From positions 326,674,690 through 326,738,689 of the forward strand of contig CM019066.1 of assembly GCA_009667805.1 (NCBI GenBank): a stretch of 64,000 nt of DNA. Direction: 5' to 3'. A model generated the notes under the pieces. That model ran no database searches and had not been told where the DNA came from. It saw nothing but the letters and a program-made list of their open reading frames with translations. The translations under genes and the position numbers were made by a program. This DNA is from Leptobrachium leishanense (lineage: Eukaryota > Chordata > Amphibia > Anura > Megophryidae). Positions 22,745 through 33,112 of this stretch are shown piece after piece (position 1 is the first letter of the stretch; every line of letters starts with the position of its first letter).

Positions 22745-24250
22745 CACTGCTCAAAAAAATTAAAGGGAACACAAACCTAAGACATCCTAGATCTGAATGA
22801 AATATTCTTAGTTGAATGTGCTGACAACAAAAAACACACAAACATTATCAATGGAAATCCAATTGAGCAACCCATGGAGGTCTGGATTTGGAGTTACACT
22901 CAAAATTAAAGTAGAAAACAACACTACAGGCTGATCCAACTTTGGTGTAATGTCCTTCAAACAAGCCGAGAGAGAGAGTGTGAGTGTGTGTGTTCCACGT
23001 GCCTGTCTGACCTCCCTACAACGCCTGGGCATGCTCCTGATGAGGTGGCGGATGGTCTCCTGAGGGATCTCCTTCCACACCTGGACTAAAGCATCCCAAC
23101 TCCTGGACAGTCTGTGGTGCAATGTTGCGTTGGTGGATGGAGCGAGACATGATGTCCCAGATGTGCTCAATTGGCTTCAGGTCTGGGGAAGGGCGGTCCA
23201 GTCCATAGCATCAATGCCTTCGTCTTGCAGGAACTGCTGACACACTCCAGCCACATGAGGTCTAGCATTGTCTTGCATTTGGAGGAACCCAGGGCCAACT
23301 GCGCCAGCATATGGTCTCACAAGGGGTCTGAGAATCTCATCTCGGTACCTAATGGCAGTCAGGCTACCTCTGGTGAGCACATGGAGGGCTGTGCGGCCCC
23401 CTAAAGAAATGCCACCCCACACCATTACTGACCCACTGCCAAACCAGTCATGCTGGAGGATGTTGCAGGCAGCAGAACGTTCTCCACAGCTTCTCCAGAT
23501 CCTGTCACGTCTGTCACATGTGCTCCGTGTGAACCTGCTTTCATCTGTGAAGAGCACATGGCGCCAGTGGCGAAGCCGCCAATCTTGGTGTTCTCTGGCA
23601 AATGTCAAACGTCCTGCATGGTATTGGGCTGTAAGCACAACCCCAACCTGTGGACATCGGGCCCTTATATCACCCTCATGGAGTCTGATTCTGACCGTTT
23701 GAGCAGCCACATGCACATTTGTGGCCCGCTGGAGGTCATTTTGCAGGCCACTAGCAGTGCTCCTCCTGTCCCTCCTTGCACAAAGGCGGAGGTAGCGGTC
23801 CTGCTGCTGGGTTGTTGCCCTCCTACAGCCTCCTCCACGTCTCCTGGTGTACTGGCCTGTCTCCTGGTAGCGCCTCCATGCTCTGGATACTACGCTGACA
23901 GACACAGCAAACCTTCTTGCCACAGCTCGCATTGATGTGCCATCCTGGATGAGCTGCACTACCTGAGCCACTTGAGTGACAGCACCGCCAGCATTCAAAA
24001 GTGACCAAACCATCAGCCAGAAAGCATAGGAACGGAGAAGTGGTCTGTGGTCACCACCTGCAGAACCACTCCTTTATTGGGGAGGTCTTGCTACCTGCCT
24101 ATGTTTCCCTCCTTTTGTCTATTCCATTTGCACAACAGCATGTGGACTTGTCAACCAGTGTTGCTACCTAAGTGGACAGTTTGATTTCAGACGTGTGATT
24201 GACTTTGAGTTACATTGTGTTAAGTGTTCCCTTTATTTTTTTGAGCAGTG
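22745..24250 (-). mobile_element. Tc1-type transposon, 1506 bp
   Basis: Terminal inverted repeats CACTGCTCAAAAAAATTAAA and its near-complement at the right are flanked by TA on both sides (22743-22744, 24251-24252), the Tc1/mariner target duplication. The element encodes one transposase on the minus strand, which fills most of the interior. The length is normal for Tc1 elements with short terminal repeats. Frameshifts make it non-autonomous. Confidence 0.93.
22970..24013 (-). pseudogene. Tc1-type DD34E transposase, frameshifted
   Basis: The minus-strand ORF of 278 codons has an N-terminal pair of helix-turn-helix segments ([18 protein letters not shown]), the catalytic D157 in VLFTDESRF and D248 in QMQDNARPH, and the conserved VMVWGGIS between them. 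A one-base loss near 23185 ends the frame just before the third catalytic motif, which continues in another frame as [13 protein letters not shown] second shift near 23100 leads to VWKEIPQETIRHLI and RSMPRRC. The DDE residues are thus all present in the DNA but not in one frame. The 3' limit is approximate. Confidence 0.9.
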
Positions 24251-24314
24251 TATTTGACACAGAGGTCATTTCTGCTCGTATGCTGATTATCACGTCACAC
24301 GGGGTCTGCATTAA

Positions 24315-25160
24315 CCCTTTCGCTGCTGAGGCTTTTCCCGCCCCTGTGCTGAGGTCATTTTTACCTGTTTTGCGCATCATGTTTAAACATGTTTTGAAGG
24401 CTTATTTTAGTATATGACCCAGACATATTATATATCGTTCTTTCCGTCAGACTCGGTAGATTCATAATATGTCATTATTATATGTATACGTTATGTCATG
24501 TCTGTATATTATAACAAGAAATGCAATAAAATATGTATTTTCAATAATTTACAACGTGTAAAGTGTTTTTTTCCACATTTTAACATGCGAGCAATTGCGG
24601 TTATATTTTGTATGGGGTGCGCTTGTTAAAAAAATTAGAGATGGGGTCTCGTTACATTTTTTTTTGACGCCAGTCCTCAGGGGGAGTTCCCGGAGGCTTG
24701 GCCGACATCCAAGATGTCGGCCAGCTCCGGGAAAGGATCGCGAACCGGCGCTTTTCAGCGCCGATTCGCGATCCAGCTCCCCAGGGGTTAATGCCAGGCA
24801 TCATTTGGAAGGGCAGGCTGTGCCCTTCCAAATGATGCCTGGGTTAACCCCCGCAGAGCCGCCGATCGGGAGGGAGAGAGGTCCGAAGGACCTCCCCCCT
24901 CCCTTTCAGGCGCCTCCTCCGCACATGCGGGGGGGCGCCTGAATTAGGTGTCATCGCGCCCCCGCGATGACACCTAATTCTGGCGGCTGCTGTTCCGGAT
25001 GCCGGGCTGACATCCAGGATGTCAGCCCGCACCGGAGGGGCCAGCGATCGCCGGAACTCGGCCGAACGCTGACCCCAATGAGAGGACGCGCTCAGCGCGT
25101 CCTCAGCACACCAGCGGGAATGCTGAGGACGCGCTGAGCGCGTCCTCAGCAGCGAAGTGG
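24315..25160. mobile_element. TTAA-flanked element composed of consecutive hairpins, 846 bp
   Basis: The ends CCCTTTCGCTGCTGAGG and, inverted, CCACTTCGCTGCTGAGG lie between TTAA at 24311-24314 and 25161-25164. The left third is A/T-rich. From 24687 to 25150 the DNA is GC-rich and is a chain of hairpins: 24687-24732, 24735-24774, 24794-24842 (22-bp perfect arms), 24907-24941, 24941-24980 (18-bp perfect arms), 25004-25028, 25083-25103 and 25122-25150. There is no ORF with a known domain. TTAA and CCC-type ends suggest a piggyBac- or Kolobok-derived MITE; the family is not identified. Confidence 0.7.
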
Positions 25161-25374
25161 TTAAGGACACTATCTTGAGTTCAGAATGTTTCATTCCCAC
25201 AATAATTCTGTATTGGATAAATGCTTAAAAATTAGCAGATTTACAGTATTTTAATTTGTGCAAAATTTTTATTTTACCCTATGTTTAATTGCCAACATTT
25301 AGTCCAGTGTTTCAAATAAATGTTACAATTAAAAAAAACAAAAAAAAAAAACACCTTTGTAGTGAAGAGGTTAA

Positions 25375-25798
25375 GGCTGGGGTCAGACCAGCGCACTTTT
25401 AACGTGCGTTCTGGCGCACATAATTACGGCCGCACTAGCAGCAGATGACGGGCAATGACGGCCAATATACGATGTACGGCCACACAAATGTCCGGCCGTG
25501 CTACGCAAGTGGAATTTGAACGCATTTTTTTGAGAACGCTGAACCGCTAGTACTGACGTACTGAGTGCGCTGCTGCAGCATAGCGTCGTGTTTGCGTGAT
25601 TAGGAGATGTCAGACGCTGCTAATGTCCAGCCTACATAACATCCAGACGCAAAAAGAGTTTTATTGATGATCCGTACAAAATCACGCCCGAAAATGCGCG
25701 TCTGACCGTTTTTGCGCGTTCTGTGAAAAATTACATCAATGCGTTCGGACGCACTTTTTCACGTTCACGGGGAAAAATGCTTTCGCCTGACCCTAGCC
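25375..25798. repeat. Harbinger-type MITE (subfamily A), 424 bp
   Basis: The copy begins GGCTGGGGTCAGAC and ends CCTGACCCTAGCC, with TAA on both sides (25372-25374, 25799-25801). Two other copies lie at 35144-35557 (inverse orientation) and 45569-45993, sharing the block TTACGGCCGCACTAGCAGCA and GACGGCCAATATACGATGTA. PIF/Harbinger transposons make TWA duplications. There is no coding capacity. Confidence 0.75.
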
Positions 25799-25799
25799 T

Positions 25800-26227
25800 A
25801 ATGGTCAGAGTTCAGCCCATGGAAACGATTCCATTCAATGGACAAAGTGAGCAGGACGATGTTCTCAGCTTAAAGCCACTGTGCACAGCAAGTCTTGAGA
25901 ACTCCAGAAAGCAAAAAGCCATGGACTCCTAGGCATTTTAATTACTCTATATAAAACTGCAATCAGATGCTACATTTTGTTTTCTAACTGGCTTCTAGGA
26001 GATCTATATAAAACCTGCCAATCCCTTGTAGAGCAGGAGCTAGCATCTTGTGTTCATCTCCTTTCAAACAATCAGATTTCTATTAGGGTTGAGAAAAATG
26101 CTATCAAGCTTAGGAGCCAAGCAAAGCGGTGTCCATTTGTGACTAACAGAAAGCGTTAAAAGATCCGGGGCTACCACTGGCTCCTAAGAGTCCTGCTCAA
26201 TGCACACTGGGTTCCATTCCAACCAAG
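25800..26227. other. No recognisable gene or element
   Basis: The DNA is unremarkable with several short open frames without motifs. I see nothing to annotate. Confidence 0.5.
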
Positions 26228-26372
26228 CCTTTAAGCCAGGAGTCCACAACCTTGGCCACCCAGAGGTTTCAGAACTACATTTCCCAGGAGACGCAGCTAA
26301 CCTAATGACTGCTTGAGAATCATGGGAGGTAATTCCAAAACACCTGGCAGACCAAGGCCTAACCCCGGCTTT
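26228..26372. repeat. Short hAT-like MITE (family M1), decayed
   Basis: The core TTTCAGAACTACATTTCCCA and the complementary segment ATCATGGGAGGTAATTCC place it in the M1 family. End sequences AGTCCACAACCTTGGCCA and CCAAGGCCTAACCC are degenerate inverted repeats. Confidence 0.55.
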
Positions 26373-26374
26373 AT

Positions 26375-26774
26375 GCCAACAGCTCCAGCTGCTATTCCAA
26401 CCTAGCGGCTAGCCCCTATAGACCAAAGGCATCCATAACAGTGGTGGCTCGCAGCTCCACTGCCATTAATGGCCAGTGACTCACAATTATTCTGAGTCAG
26501 GCCACTGGTACAATGGCTAAGGCAGAATAGAGCTGTTAACAGTGAGCTGCAATTGGAATATGGCTTGCACAGGATTTTAATTTGCGAGTCCCTGTTAACA
26601 TGGGGCTAAAGCTTTTTCTACACATGCACTCTGCCTCCGACTGGGGGCTAGAATCCAGAAGCTCTGCTATAGCCTGTAGAGTTCACTAGGAAAGGGGCGC
26701 AACAAATCTGTATAAAAACAAATTACACACATTATAGAAAGCACTTTGCACCACCGAGAGCCATTAGGAATTGA
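26375..26774. other. No recognisable gene or element
   Basis: I find no tandem array, inverted repeat or protein motif between the M1 copy and the hAT element downstream. Confidence 0.5.
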
Positions 26775-26782
26775 GCAATATA

Positions 26783-27387
26783 TAGGGCTGCACCGATAGC
26801 ACTTTAAGACCGAGTACCGATACTTTTAAAAAGTACTCATCGATACCGAGTACTGATAAAATATAAATATAAAATATAAGTATGTCATGTGACCACTTTC
26901 CAATAAAAACAGACCTCAGATACTGCCCCCAGCCTCACATGGATACTGCTTCAGCGCTCACCTATACGCTGGGGAAGCATGGCCGCGTGCATGAAAAGCA
27001 CGCGGCCAGCGTTCCCTTCCGGCGGCAGCGATACTAACCCATCCTGAGGTCTGGTCGCGCTGCTGTGGCGCGATCACGTGGCCGCCGGCGCTTCTGTGAT
27101 GCTGCCTCCAGCCGAGAGGCAGCGTCACAGAAGCGCCGGAGGCAGAGTGAATGCGTCACAGCCGCGCGACCAGACCTCAGGATGGGCGAGTATCTCTGCC
27201 GCCAAAAGGGTAACGCAGGCCGCGTGCTTTTCATGCCCGCGGCCAGCTTTCCCAGCCCCGCGGATACCGGCAAGCCGGCCCAGCGCTGGCTTCCAGAATC
27301 GGGAGTTTAATCGGGCCTTTTGCACAAGTACCAAGTACTCATGCAAACAGCAGTATTGGCACCGATACTAGTATCGGTGCATCCCTA
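26783..27387. mobile_element. Non-autonomous hAT element, 605 bp
   Basis: The ends TAGGGCTGCACCGATA and TATCGGTGCATCCCTA form inverted repeats, and the perfect 8-bp duplication GCAATATA (26775-26782, 27388-27395) is diagnostic of hAT-type transposition. Inside, subterminal repeats of the type CGATACCGAGTACTGAT and a GC-rich inverted repeat around 27070-27150 (GCTTCTGTGATGCTGCCTCC and complement) are visible. No transposase is encoded. A truncated relative lies at 22078-22166. Confidence 0.85.
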
Positions 27388-27521
27388 GCAATATACATGC
27401 TTGCAACATTACATCATCACTGAGTTAACCACACAGACGTCGTGACCATATACATATATCCAAAAGTGTACACGAAACTAAATTCTTCATTTTCATCATT
27501 TTCATCTCACTTTGCCCAATA

Positions 27522-28252
27522 CAGTCCGTCGTTTTGCAGCTGTTCCTCTTTCCATGTTTTTGTTTTTGATCCCAAATGGGAAGTGCTTGGTGCGTGTATA
27601 AATAAAACCCACCATCTTTGTCTCTCCTTGCTGAAAAGCAGCTGGAGGGGCTTGGAGCTGCTCAGTAGAGCGGCCTTTTGGTTACAATTGTTAGGTACCC
27701 ACTCTAAAGAGGTGCCTTGAAGTGGCGAGTGGGCTTACGTTGCAATGGCCATTGAAACAAACAAAACCTCATTTTTGTTGTACATGGAACACATAGGAAT
27801 GAGCGCAGATGACACTCTCCTTCCTTGTTATGTTTTATACATTTACTGGGCTGTTACTCCTGGCAGTTGCCGCCGCTCCAAAAATAAGTGAGTATGGGCG
27901 CGACGCCATTTTTTCTGTATTTATGTATATCATGCTTGTAACACCAGTCCGTCGTTTTGCAGCTGTTCCTCTTTCCATGTTTTTGTTTTTGATCCCAAAT
28001 GGGAAGTGCTTGGTGCGTGTATAAATAAAACCCACCATCTTTGTCTCTCCTTGCTGAAAAGCAGCTGGAGGGGCTTGGAGCTGCTCAGTTAGAGCGGCCT
28101 TTTGGTTACAATTGTTAGGTACCCACTCTAAAGAGGTGCCTTGAAGTGGCGAGTGGGCTTACGTTGCAATGGCCATTGAAACAAACAAAACCTCATTTTT
28201 GTTGTACATGGAACACATAGGAATGAGCGCAGATGACACTCTCCTTCCTTGT
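27522..28252. repeat. Direct duplication, two ~308-bp copies 423 bp apart
   Basis: 27522-27828 and 27945-28252 are almost identical; I see one single-base length difference (CTCAGTAGAG against CTCAGTTAGAG). The 116-bp spacer is not repeated. The unit contains GTGTATAAATAAAACCC but no protein motif. The near identity indicates a recent local duplication rather than two old interspersed copies. Confidence 0.9.
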
Positions 28253-28261
28253 ACAGTTTAA

Positions 28262-28547
28262 GGCCCCGTTCACACTGCGATTTATTGCGAGGATTTTGCC
28301 GCGAAATCGTGGCAAAATCCACACGATGACGCACTATGTAGCATCTCCAACGCATTGCAATGGAGCTGTTCACATCTTGTCGCGCGTCGCGGTAGCATGT
28401 CGCTGGTACATGACCCTTTTTTTGCAATTTGTGTTTTGCCATTTCCATTGGAGGGGGTTTTGCAAAATCACGCGTCGCGCAACATTGTCGCGAATATTAA
28501 AATCTCACGGAAAAACTGTCGATTTTCAAATCGCACAGTGTGAACAC
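28262..28547. repeat. Harbinger-type MITE (subfamily E), about 286 bp
   Basis: The left end GGCCCCGTTCACACTGCGAT and the right end, read inwards, GTTCACACTGTGCGATTT are inverted repeats, with TAA and TTA flanks. The interior repeats GGCAAAATCC-type segments and CGCGTCGCG. It is non-coding. A fragment with a similar end (GGCCCCGTTTACAG) lies near 35975-35987 on the minus strand. Confidence 0.6.
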
Positions 28548-28812
28548 TTACAGTGTGTAAGTTTGTATTTGTATACAGACTAGCGCACTATTAACACCAT
28601 AGACTGTTCAGCAGTACCCAAAATATAGTTTTGATAGTGAATATAAAATAAATCAGTATTTTCTTAAGACTTTGAACAGGCTAACCAGATTGTATTTTAA
28701 ATATTAGTTCAGTGTCGGGACATGTTCCTTATTTTCTGCTGGAGAAATAATCACCAGAGTAAGCAGTAGGTAGTTATACCTTTTTATATTGCACTAACTT
28801 TACATTTAAAAG

Positions 28813-28848
28813 ACAAGCTTTCAAGAGTATCCTCTCTTCAGGTCTGGA
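28813..28848 (-). ncRNA. Hammerhead-ribozyme-like core
   Basis: The minus strand reads CTGAAGAGAGG, ATAC, TCTTGAAAGCTTGTC: a CTGANGA box, a short stem II and a GAAA box followed by a minimal stem III. All core boxes of a hammerhead appear present, unlike the copy at 8321. Activity would depend on stem I pairing, which is weak from what I can see. Confidence 0.5.
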
Positions 28849-28855
28849 AGCTACA

Positions 28856-29002
28856 CTGTCGGTCCTCTCTGCGAGTCCCTTCACTGGCTCCCCATCCATT
28901 GTAGAATTAAATTGAAAATCCTTACCCTGACCTGAAAAGCTATATTGCACCCATTGTTCAGCGCTGCGGAATATGCTGGCGCTACATAAAATAATAATAA
29001 AC
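28856..29002 (+). pseudogene. L2-type LINE scrap (ORF end fused to 3' tail)
   Basis: The plus strand encodes SLHWLPIHCRIKLKILTLT, a stop, then KA, the conserved post-RT block of L2-type LINEs. It runs directly into the 3' tail CAGCGCTGCGGAATATGCTG and AATAATAATAA, so the intervening ORF end and UTR are deleted. A 22-bp target duplication shows that it integrated in this deleted form. Confidence 0.75.
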
Positions 29003-29104
29003 CTCTTCGGGTCTGGAAGCTATATGGAGCAAGATCAATGTGCCAAAGATATAATTTGTCTGGGTCGTACAATAAAATGTGACTTCAAATCGCATTTAAA
29101 CGAG

Positions 29105-30915
29105 TGAAAATGGTCAAAATGAACTCCTAAAAGTAGAAGTGCGCGAAGAGTGCCGAACTTGTAAAATTGCCCCGTCTTTAAGGATTAACCCAAAATATTG
29201 TTTAGCTTTCTAGTAGCGACATTTGCAGGTTTTTTTTGCCATTTTTGTGTGTTCTGGAAAGAAATTTACGTTATTTTGCAAGCAATTTATTTTTCTCAGT
29301 TGTAATGTTTACAATTATGCCACCAGATTTTATGTCGAAATTGTGTTTTCTCAAAAATTTCACCGTACATTATATCGGTTATCGGCCTCAAAAGGTGTTT
29401 GATAAAATTGGCACTGAAAAATGATATTGGTGTACCCCCAATTCTTAGAATCTAATAAGCTGCATTGCTAATATTTTCACTGATCACATTTAATGTATTC
29501 GATACAAAGGCCATTTCTGCCAGTATGGAAATAATGCAGACCGTGTGAAAGATAAGGGATACCGTCTAGTGTTTAGAACCTTTCATGCAAGGAATACTTC
29601 ATGCAATCAGTTATACGTTACAGAACGTTTAAAAACAAGCTAATTTAGAATATTTTTAATCGGCTTTCTTGGAACAATATGCTTTGCACAACTGCCATTT
29701 TCCTTCTAAATAGAATTGTTAACTACATTTCCCATGTTTCAAATCTTACCCCCAAACAAAATTGCTAGACCGTGAAGGGGTTAAGACAAACATTCTGAAA
29801 CAGTATGTATTTTCTTGAAGAACCCAGCTAAAAAAAATAAAAATATATATTAGGGAAGAGTAACTATGCCGTATTAAGAAACTGGATTTTCCAGTTGCTA
29901 GGGTTATAAACTCTTGCAGCGTAGACACAAGGCTAGCAGCCCTCTTTCTAGTACAAAGCGAAACACACACACACAGGAGTAGTGTGTGTGTGTGTGTGTG
30001 TGTAAGTGAACTGAACACCTAAACACAGAACTCCCGTGCAAGCGATGTGATCACACTCAATGTTTGAAGGCCTAAAAGGAGGAGAGTATGAGCACACACA
30101 ACCTTATTACCATGCAACACGAGCACACTATAGATTTAAGCCTAGAGTATAAATGGCTAAGGGACACGAGCACAAAAGTGGACTCCGTCTGCTCCACTTT
30201 TTCAGGCTTATTGAAAACACTGGTGATGCTGGCACAGGTATCACCCACATATGGACAAAGATAGTTTTCATACATTAAAAGTGACACTGAAGGGGGGAGA
30301 AAAAAAAGACTGCAACAAATTGGATAAGTAGATTCTTCAACGTTAATAAACAGTAGGCCCTGATTGTGTACTGTGCTTTCCACTCATTTCTCACCTACAG
30401 ATGAATTGTGCATTGGAGGCAATGTTCGTGCACTGCCCATCAACATGACAAGTTTTCTTTATATATAAACATTGATGACCTGGAAACCCCATTTAGAACT
30501 TTCTGAAACTCCTCGCTGCCAAGCCTTAGCACCCGGTGATGAGCCAACTGAAGCTTTGAAAGCGTTTACTGAAGAACCCACACAATTATATAATGTTTTC
30601 TTCCAGCGGACTCTGAAGTTTCAAAATCTGTTTTAATGTAATGTCACGTCAAAGTCATGCCATGTGTAATATTTTTGTCTACAAATTACAAATCATTTGC
30701 AGGGTGTACATGCTATCAAAGTTTGTTAAATATTCTATGTGGTACATGGAAAAAAAATAAAAATCTCCCTACGGGATCATTGTTGCGAGGAAAGTCAGGT
30801 AACCAGGGCGGGCGATCTGTAAGTGAGCAGGACATTGGAGGTGCATGGTCTATGCTCCACAGGGAAAATAGATGTTTCGTACCTGTCCTACAGCCGAAAT
30901 GGCAGGCCAAGCACC
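29105..30915. other. No recognisable gene; (CA)n/(TG)n tracts
   Basis: A (AC)n/(TG)n pair at 29963-30003 and a T/A-rich background are the only structures. GAAGGGGTTAAG at 29775 resembles a TTAA-element end but no partner was found. Open frames here have no motifs. Confidence 0.45.
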
Positions 30916-31201
30916 CTAAGGCGTTAACTTTTGCGCACTAACGCACGTTACCGGCGTGCGTCACAGCATATAATTAACGCCGATAGAGCAGAACACACGC
31001 TTACCCCGTGCTACGCATAACACACGCTGAGGGAAGTCCGTCATGGAAACACCTTGCTTGTGTGCTAGGATGGACGCGACGTTGGCACGTCAAATACATT
31101 GCGCATGCGCACAACGGGTGAGGGCGAACGTCATATGAACGCACCTGCGCACTAGCAGCTGTGACAGAGGGAGACAAGTGTGAAAAAGGCTGGCCTGTGT
31201 G

Positions 31202-32740
31202 CAGGGCCGGACTGGCCTACCGGGATGTATCCCGGTAGGCTGCTTTCACTTTGGGCCGCTTTTATTTGTTGTGGTCACGGGTTGGTAGCGGGCCGGCCTG
31301 GGTTTAAAATGCATGGCCACTGCCAGACTTCCTAATGCTCAGCTCCGGTATCGGACTCTCAGGAGTCAGTATCCGGAGCTGATTCGTCTCCTGCCACCCT
31401 CTGTACGTATAAGGGGCCGGGCCGACTAGCAGAGTGAGGGGCTAGAGGCGGGGCAGGCTGGCTTGCAGAGTGATGGGCTGGACTCCAGAGGTGGGACAAG
31501 CTGGCTTGCAGAGTGAGGGGCCGGGCTGACAGCCACTGCAGCGTCCGTGCCTTCCCAGATACTAGAGGCTGGGAACGGCACACACGCTGAACTTGTGCCG
31601 CCCCTTCACCCAGCACGTGATGCACGCAGGCGCAGAACGTCTCCACGCCGCGTGTCTCATTCGCTAGTGGCCGCAGCTAATGGAGGAGGCCAGACTGTTG
31701 AAGGCTCCTATACCTACCCGCCAGGCTACCCCAAAATCCTGATGTCAATCCACCATATTCTCATGGTGACACAGGAAAGACATCGAGGTAAAATAGATCA
31801 TCTGTATCCTGCCGAAAGGCCTGTGGGAACACTCCATGGACTCCAGAGAGTATGCCTTGAGTAGTGATTGTCACCACTTCTAGCAGCGCTTCGCATAAAA
31901 TGCCTTGATTTTCCTCTTGCATGTCAGTCAGCAGTAACCTGCTCACAGTAGGAGCAGAATTATAGCGAGCTTTCACTCAGAACACAGCTGCTAATGGAAT
32001 AGGACCCAATATACAATAGATAAATGCCTTCTAGATTGAGAACAGGGTTCCCCAGTCATACGGTGTCAGTCTTGCACAGCTCTGTGTGTTGCTGTAACTT
32101 ACCATCCCATGGTTCACCTATCATGTACAGTGCTGTGCAAACAAAGTATAATAATAATAAAATTTATCGCCCTAAGACTTGGGTTCAGAAAGAGGGATTT
32201 GGGGGCAGCACTACAGATTTCAGCTCGGGGGGGGGGTGTAAAGGGTGCCGGGGGTGTAAAAAGTCTGTACAGCTCAGGGATACCCTCACACACCGCATAT
32301 TACTGTACAGCTCTGCGACACACACACACACACACACACACACACCACATATTACTGTACAGCTCTGCGATACACACACACACCACATATTACTGTACAG
32401 CTCTGCGATACCTTCAAACACACTGCATATTAGGCGTAACTCTTATACGCACCAGCGTGCGTTGAAACGCACTTACCAGCGTCGCAATGCTGCGGATGGG
32501 GCCGGTCACATGCTTGCGCACGCCCACTTAGCGTGCACGTAGCATGCGTACGTCTTGAGATCCTCACCGTCGAGGTGCTAGGATGCGCGTCAACGCGGAT
32601 GCAAAGCGCGATCCTCCTGTTGCAGGCGGGCGTCGAGCGGATGCTGGCTCGTTAAAGAAAACGCTTAGTGTGCCCCCGGCCTTACTGGGGCTGGTATGAA
32701 ATTATTTCTAGGGCTGGTTTTTATCCCCAGTCCGGCCCTG
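31202..32740. mobile_element. Non-autonomous hAT element, 1539 bp
   Basis: CAGGGCCGGACTGGCC at the left and CCAGTCCGGCCCTG at the right are inverted repeats. The perfect 8-bp duplication CCTGTGTG (31194-31201, 32741-32748) is diagnostic of hAT. The interior has a small tandem repeat (TATTACTGTACAGCTCTGCG, three copies with (CA)n linkers, 32297-32412) and a truncated Harbinger-type MITE at 32435-32681. Related CTCTG-CAC arrays occur in the hAT copies at 36246 and 62232, suggesting one family. No transposase is recognised. Confidence 0.88.
32435..32681. repeat. Harbinger-type MITE fragment (subfamily B/C) nested in hAT
   Basis: The stretch contains GCGTGCGTTGAAACGCACTT, GGGGCCGGTCACATGCTTG and an end ACGCTTAGTGTGCCCCCGGCC, matching parts of the copies at 34246 and 42631. 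The left terminus is missing. It lies inside the hAT at 31202-32740. Confidence 0.55.
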
Positions 32741-32800
32741 CCTGTGTGGTTGTTTTTGAAGTGCTGCTGTTGGTGGTTCCCCCCCACACTTTATTGTAAC

Positions 32801-32878
32801 ATGGATGTGGAGCTACTCATTGCAGCTGTGCAAGAGCACCCCGTGTTGTGCGACACCGCACACGTGGACTATAAAGGA
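32801..32878 (+). pseudogene. MADF-like domain start of a Harbinger accessory protein, truncated
   Basis: The 26 codons read MDVELLIAAVQEHPVL and CDTAHVDYKG, then a stop. This is the opening of a MADF/Myb-like domain: an acidic start, hydrophobic helix with L-I-x-x-V, P-V-L-x-D and H-x-D-Y-K. PIF/Harbinger transposons encode, besides the DDE transposase, such a DNA-binding accessory protein needed for its nuclear import and end binding. Only the first helix survives, so the protein cannot function. The ATG sits 52 bp after the hAT duplication. Confidence 0.65.
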
Positions 32879-33112
32879 TAAAAAGGCAAAAGCATCTTGC
32901 AACAAACACCTCACCCCCAACACGCTTATTTTTTTCTTCAACACACTTTATTTTCAACTTTATTAAAATTTATTTGTCTTTCAGCCCAGCTTTTTTTTTT
33001 TTCCCCAGGTCAAAAATACAGTTTTTACGACGTGCGTCAAAATTAACGCATCGTCTGGCATCTACATCTCTTCCGTCATTTTTAACGCACGGGTGTGTAG
33101 TTTAACGCCGGG

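Larger units (their letters stand above)
28745..29100 (-). mobile_element. Penelope-like fragment interrupted by an L2-type LINE scrap
   Basis: On the minus strand the left part carries a hammerhead-like core followed by GCTTGTCTTTTAAATG, the arrangement also seen at 49771-49820. A 147-bp insertion (28856-29002) of the L2 type splits it. The flanking sequence CTCTTC(A/G), GGTCTGGAAGCTA is present on both sides (28834-28855 and 29003-29024) as a 22-bp target duplication with two differences. Outer limits of the Penelope fragment are not defined. Confidence 0.55.
30920..33108 (+). mobile_element. PIF/Harbinger element relic with MADF-like ORF start, split by a hAT
   Basis: The left 200 bp (GCGCACTAACGCACGTTA, CTTGTGTGCTAGGATGGACG) and the right 130 bp (TTAACGCATCGTCTGGCATC, GTCATTTTTAACGCAC) match the two halves of the 336-bp MITE at 42631-42966. 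Between them is extra internal sequence absent from the MITE, including the start of a MADF-like protein at 32801. A 1539-bp hAT element (31202-32740) with 8-bp duplications is inserted in the middle. Thus this copy is a longer ancestor-like form of the MITE. The extreme termini are decayed, so the boundaries are approximate. Confidence 0.65.

Noticed and set aside
23268..23935. Plus-strand open frames of 144-161 codons
   Set aside because: They are antisense to the Tc1 transposase, which has clear DDE motifs on the minus strand.
27522..28252. LTR pair of a retrovirus-like element
   Set aside because: No TG..CA ends, no primer-binding site, no polypurine tract, only 116 bp between copies and no gag/pol motif.
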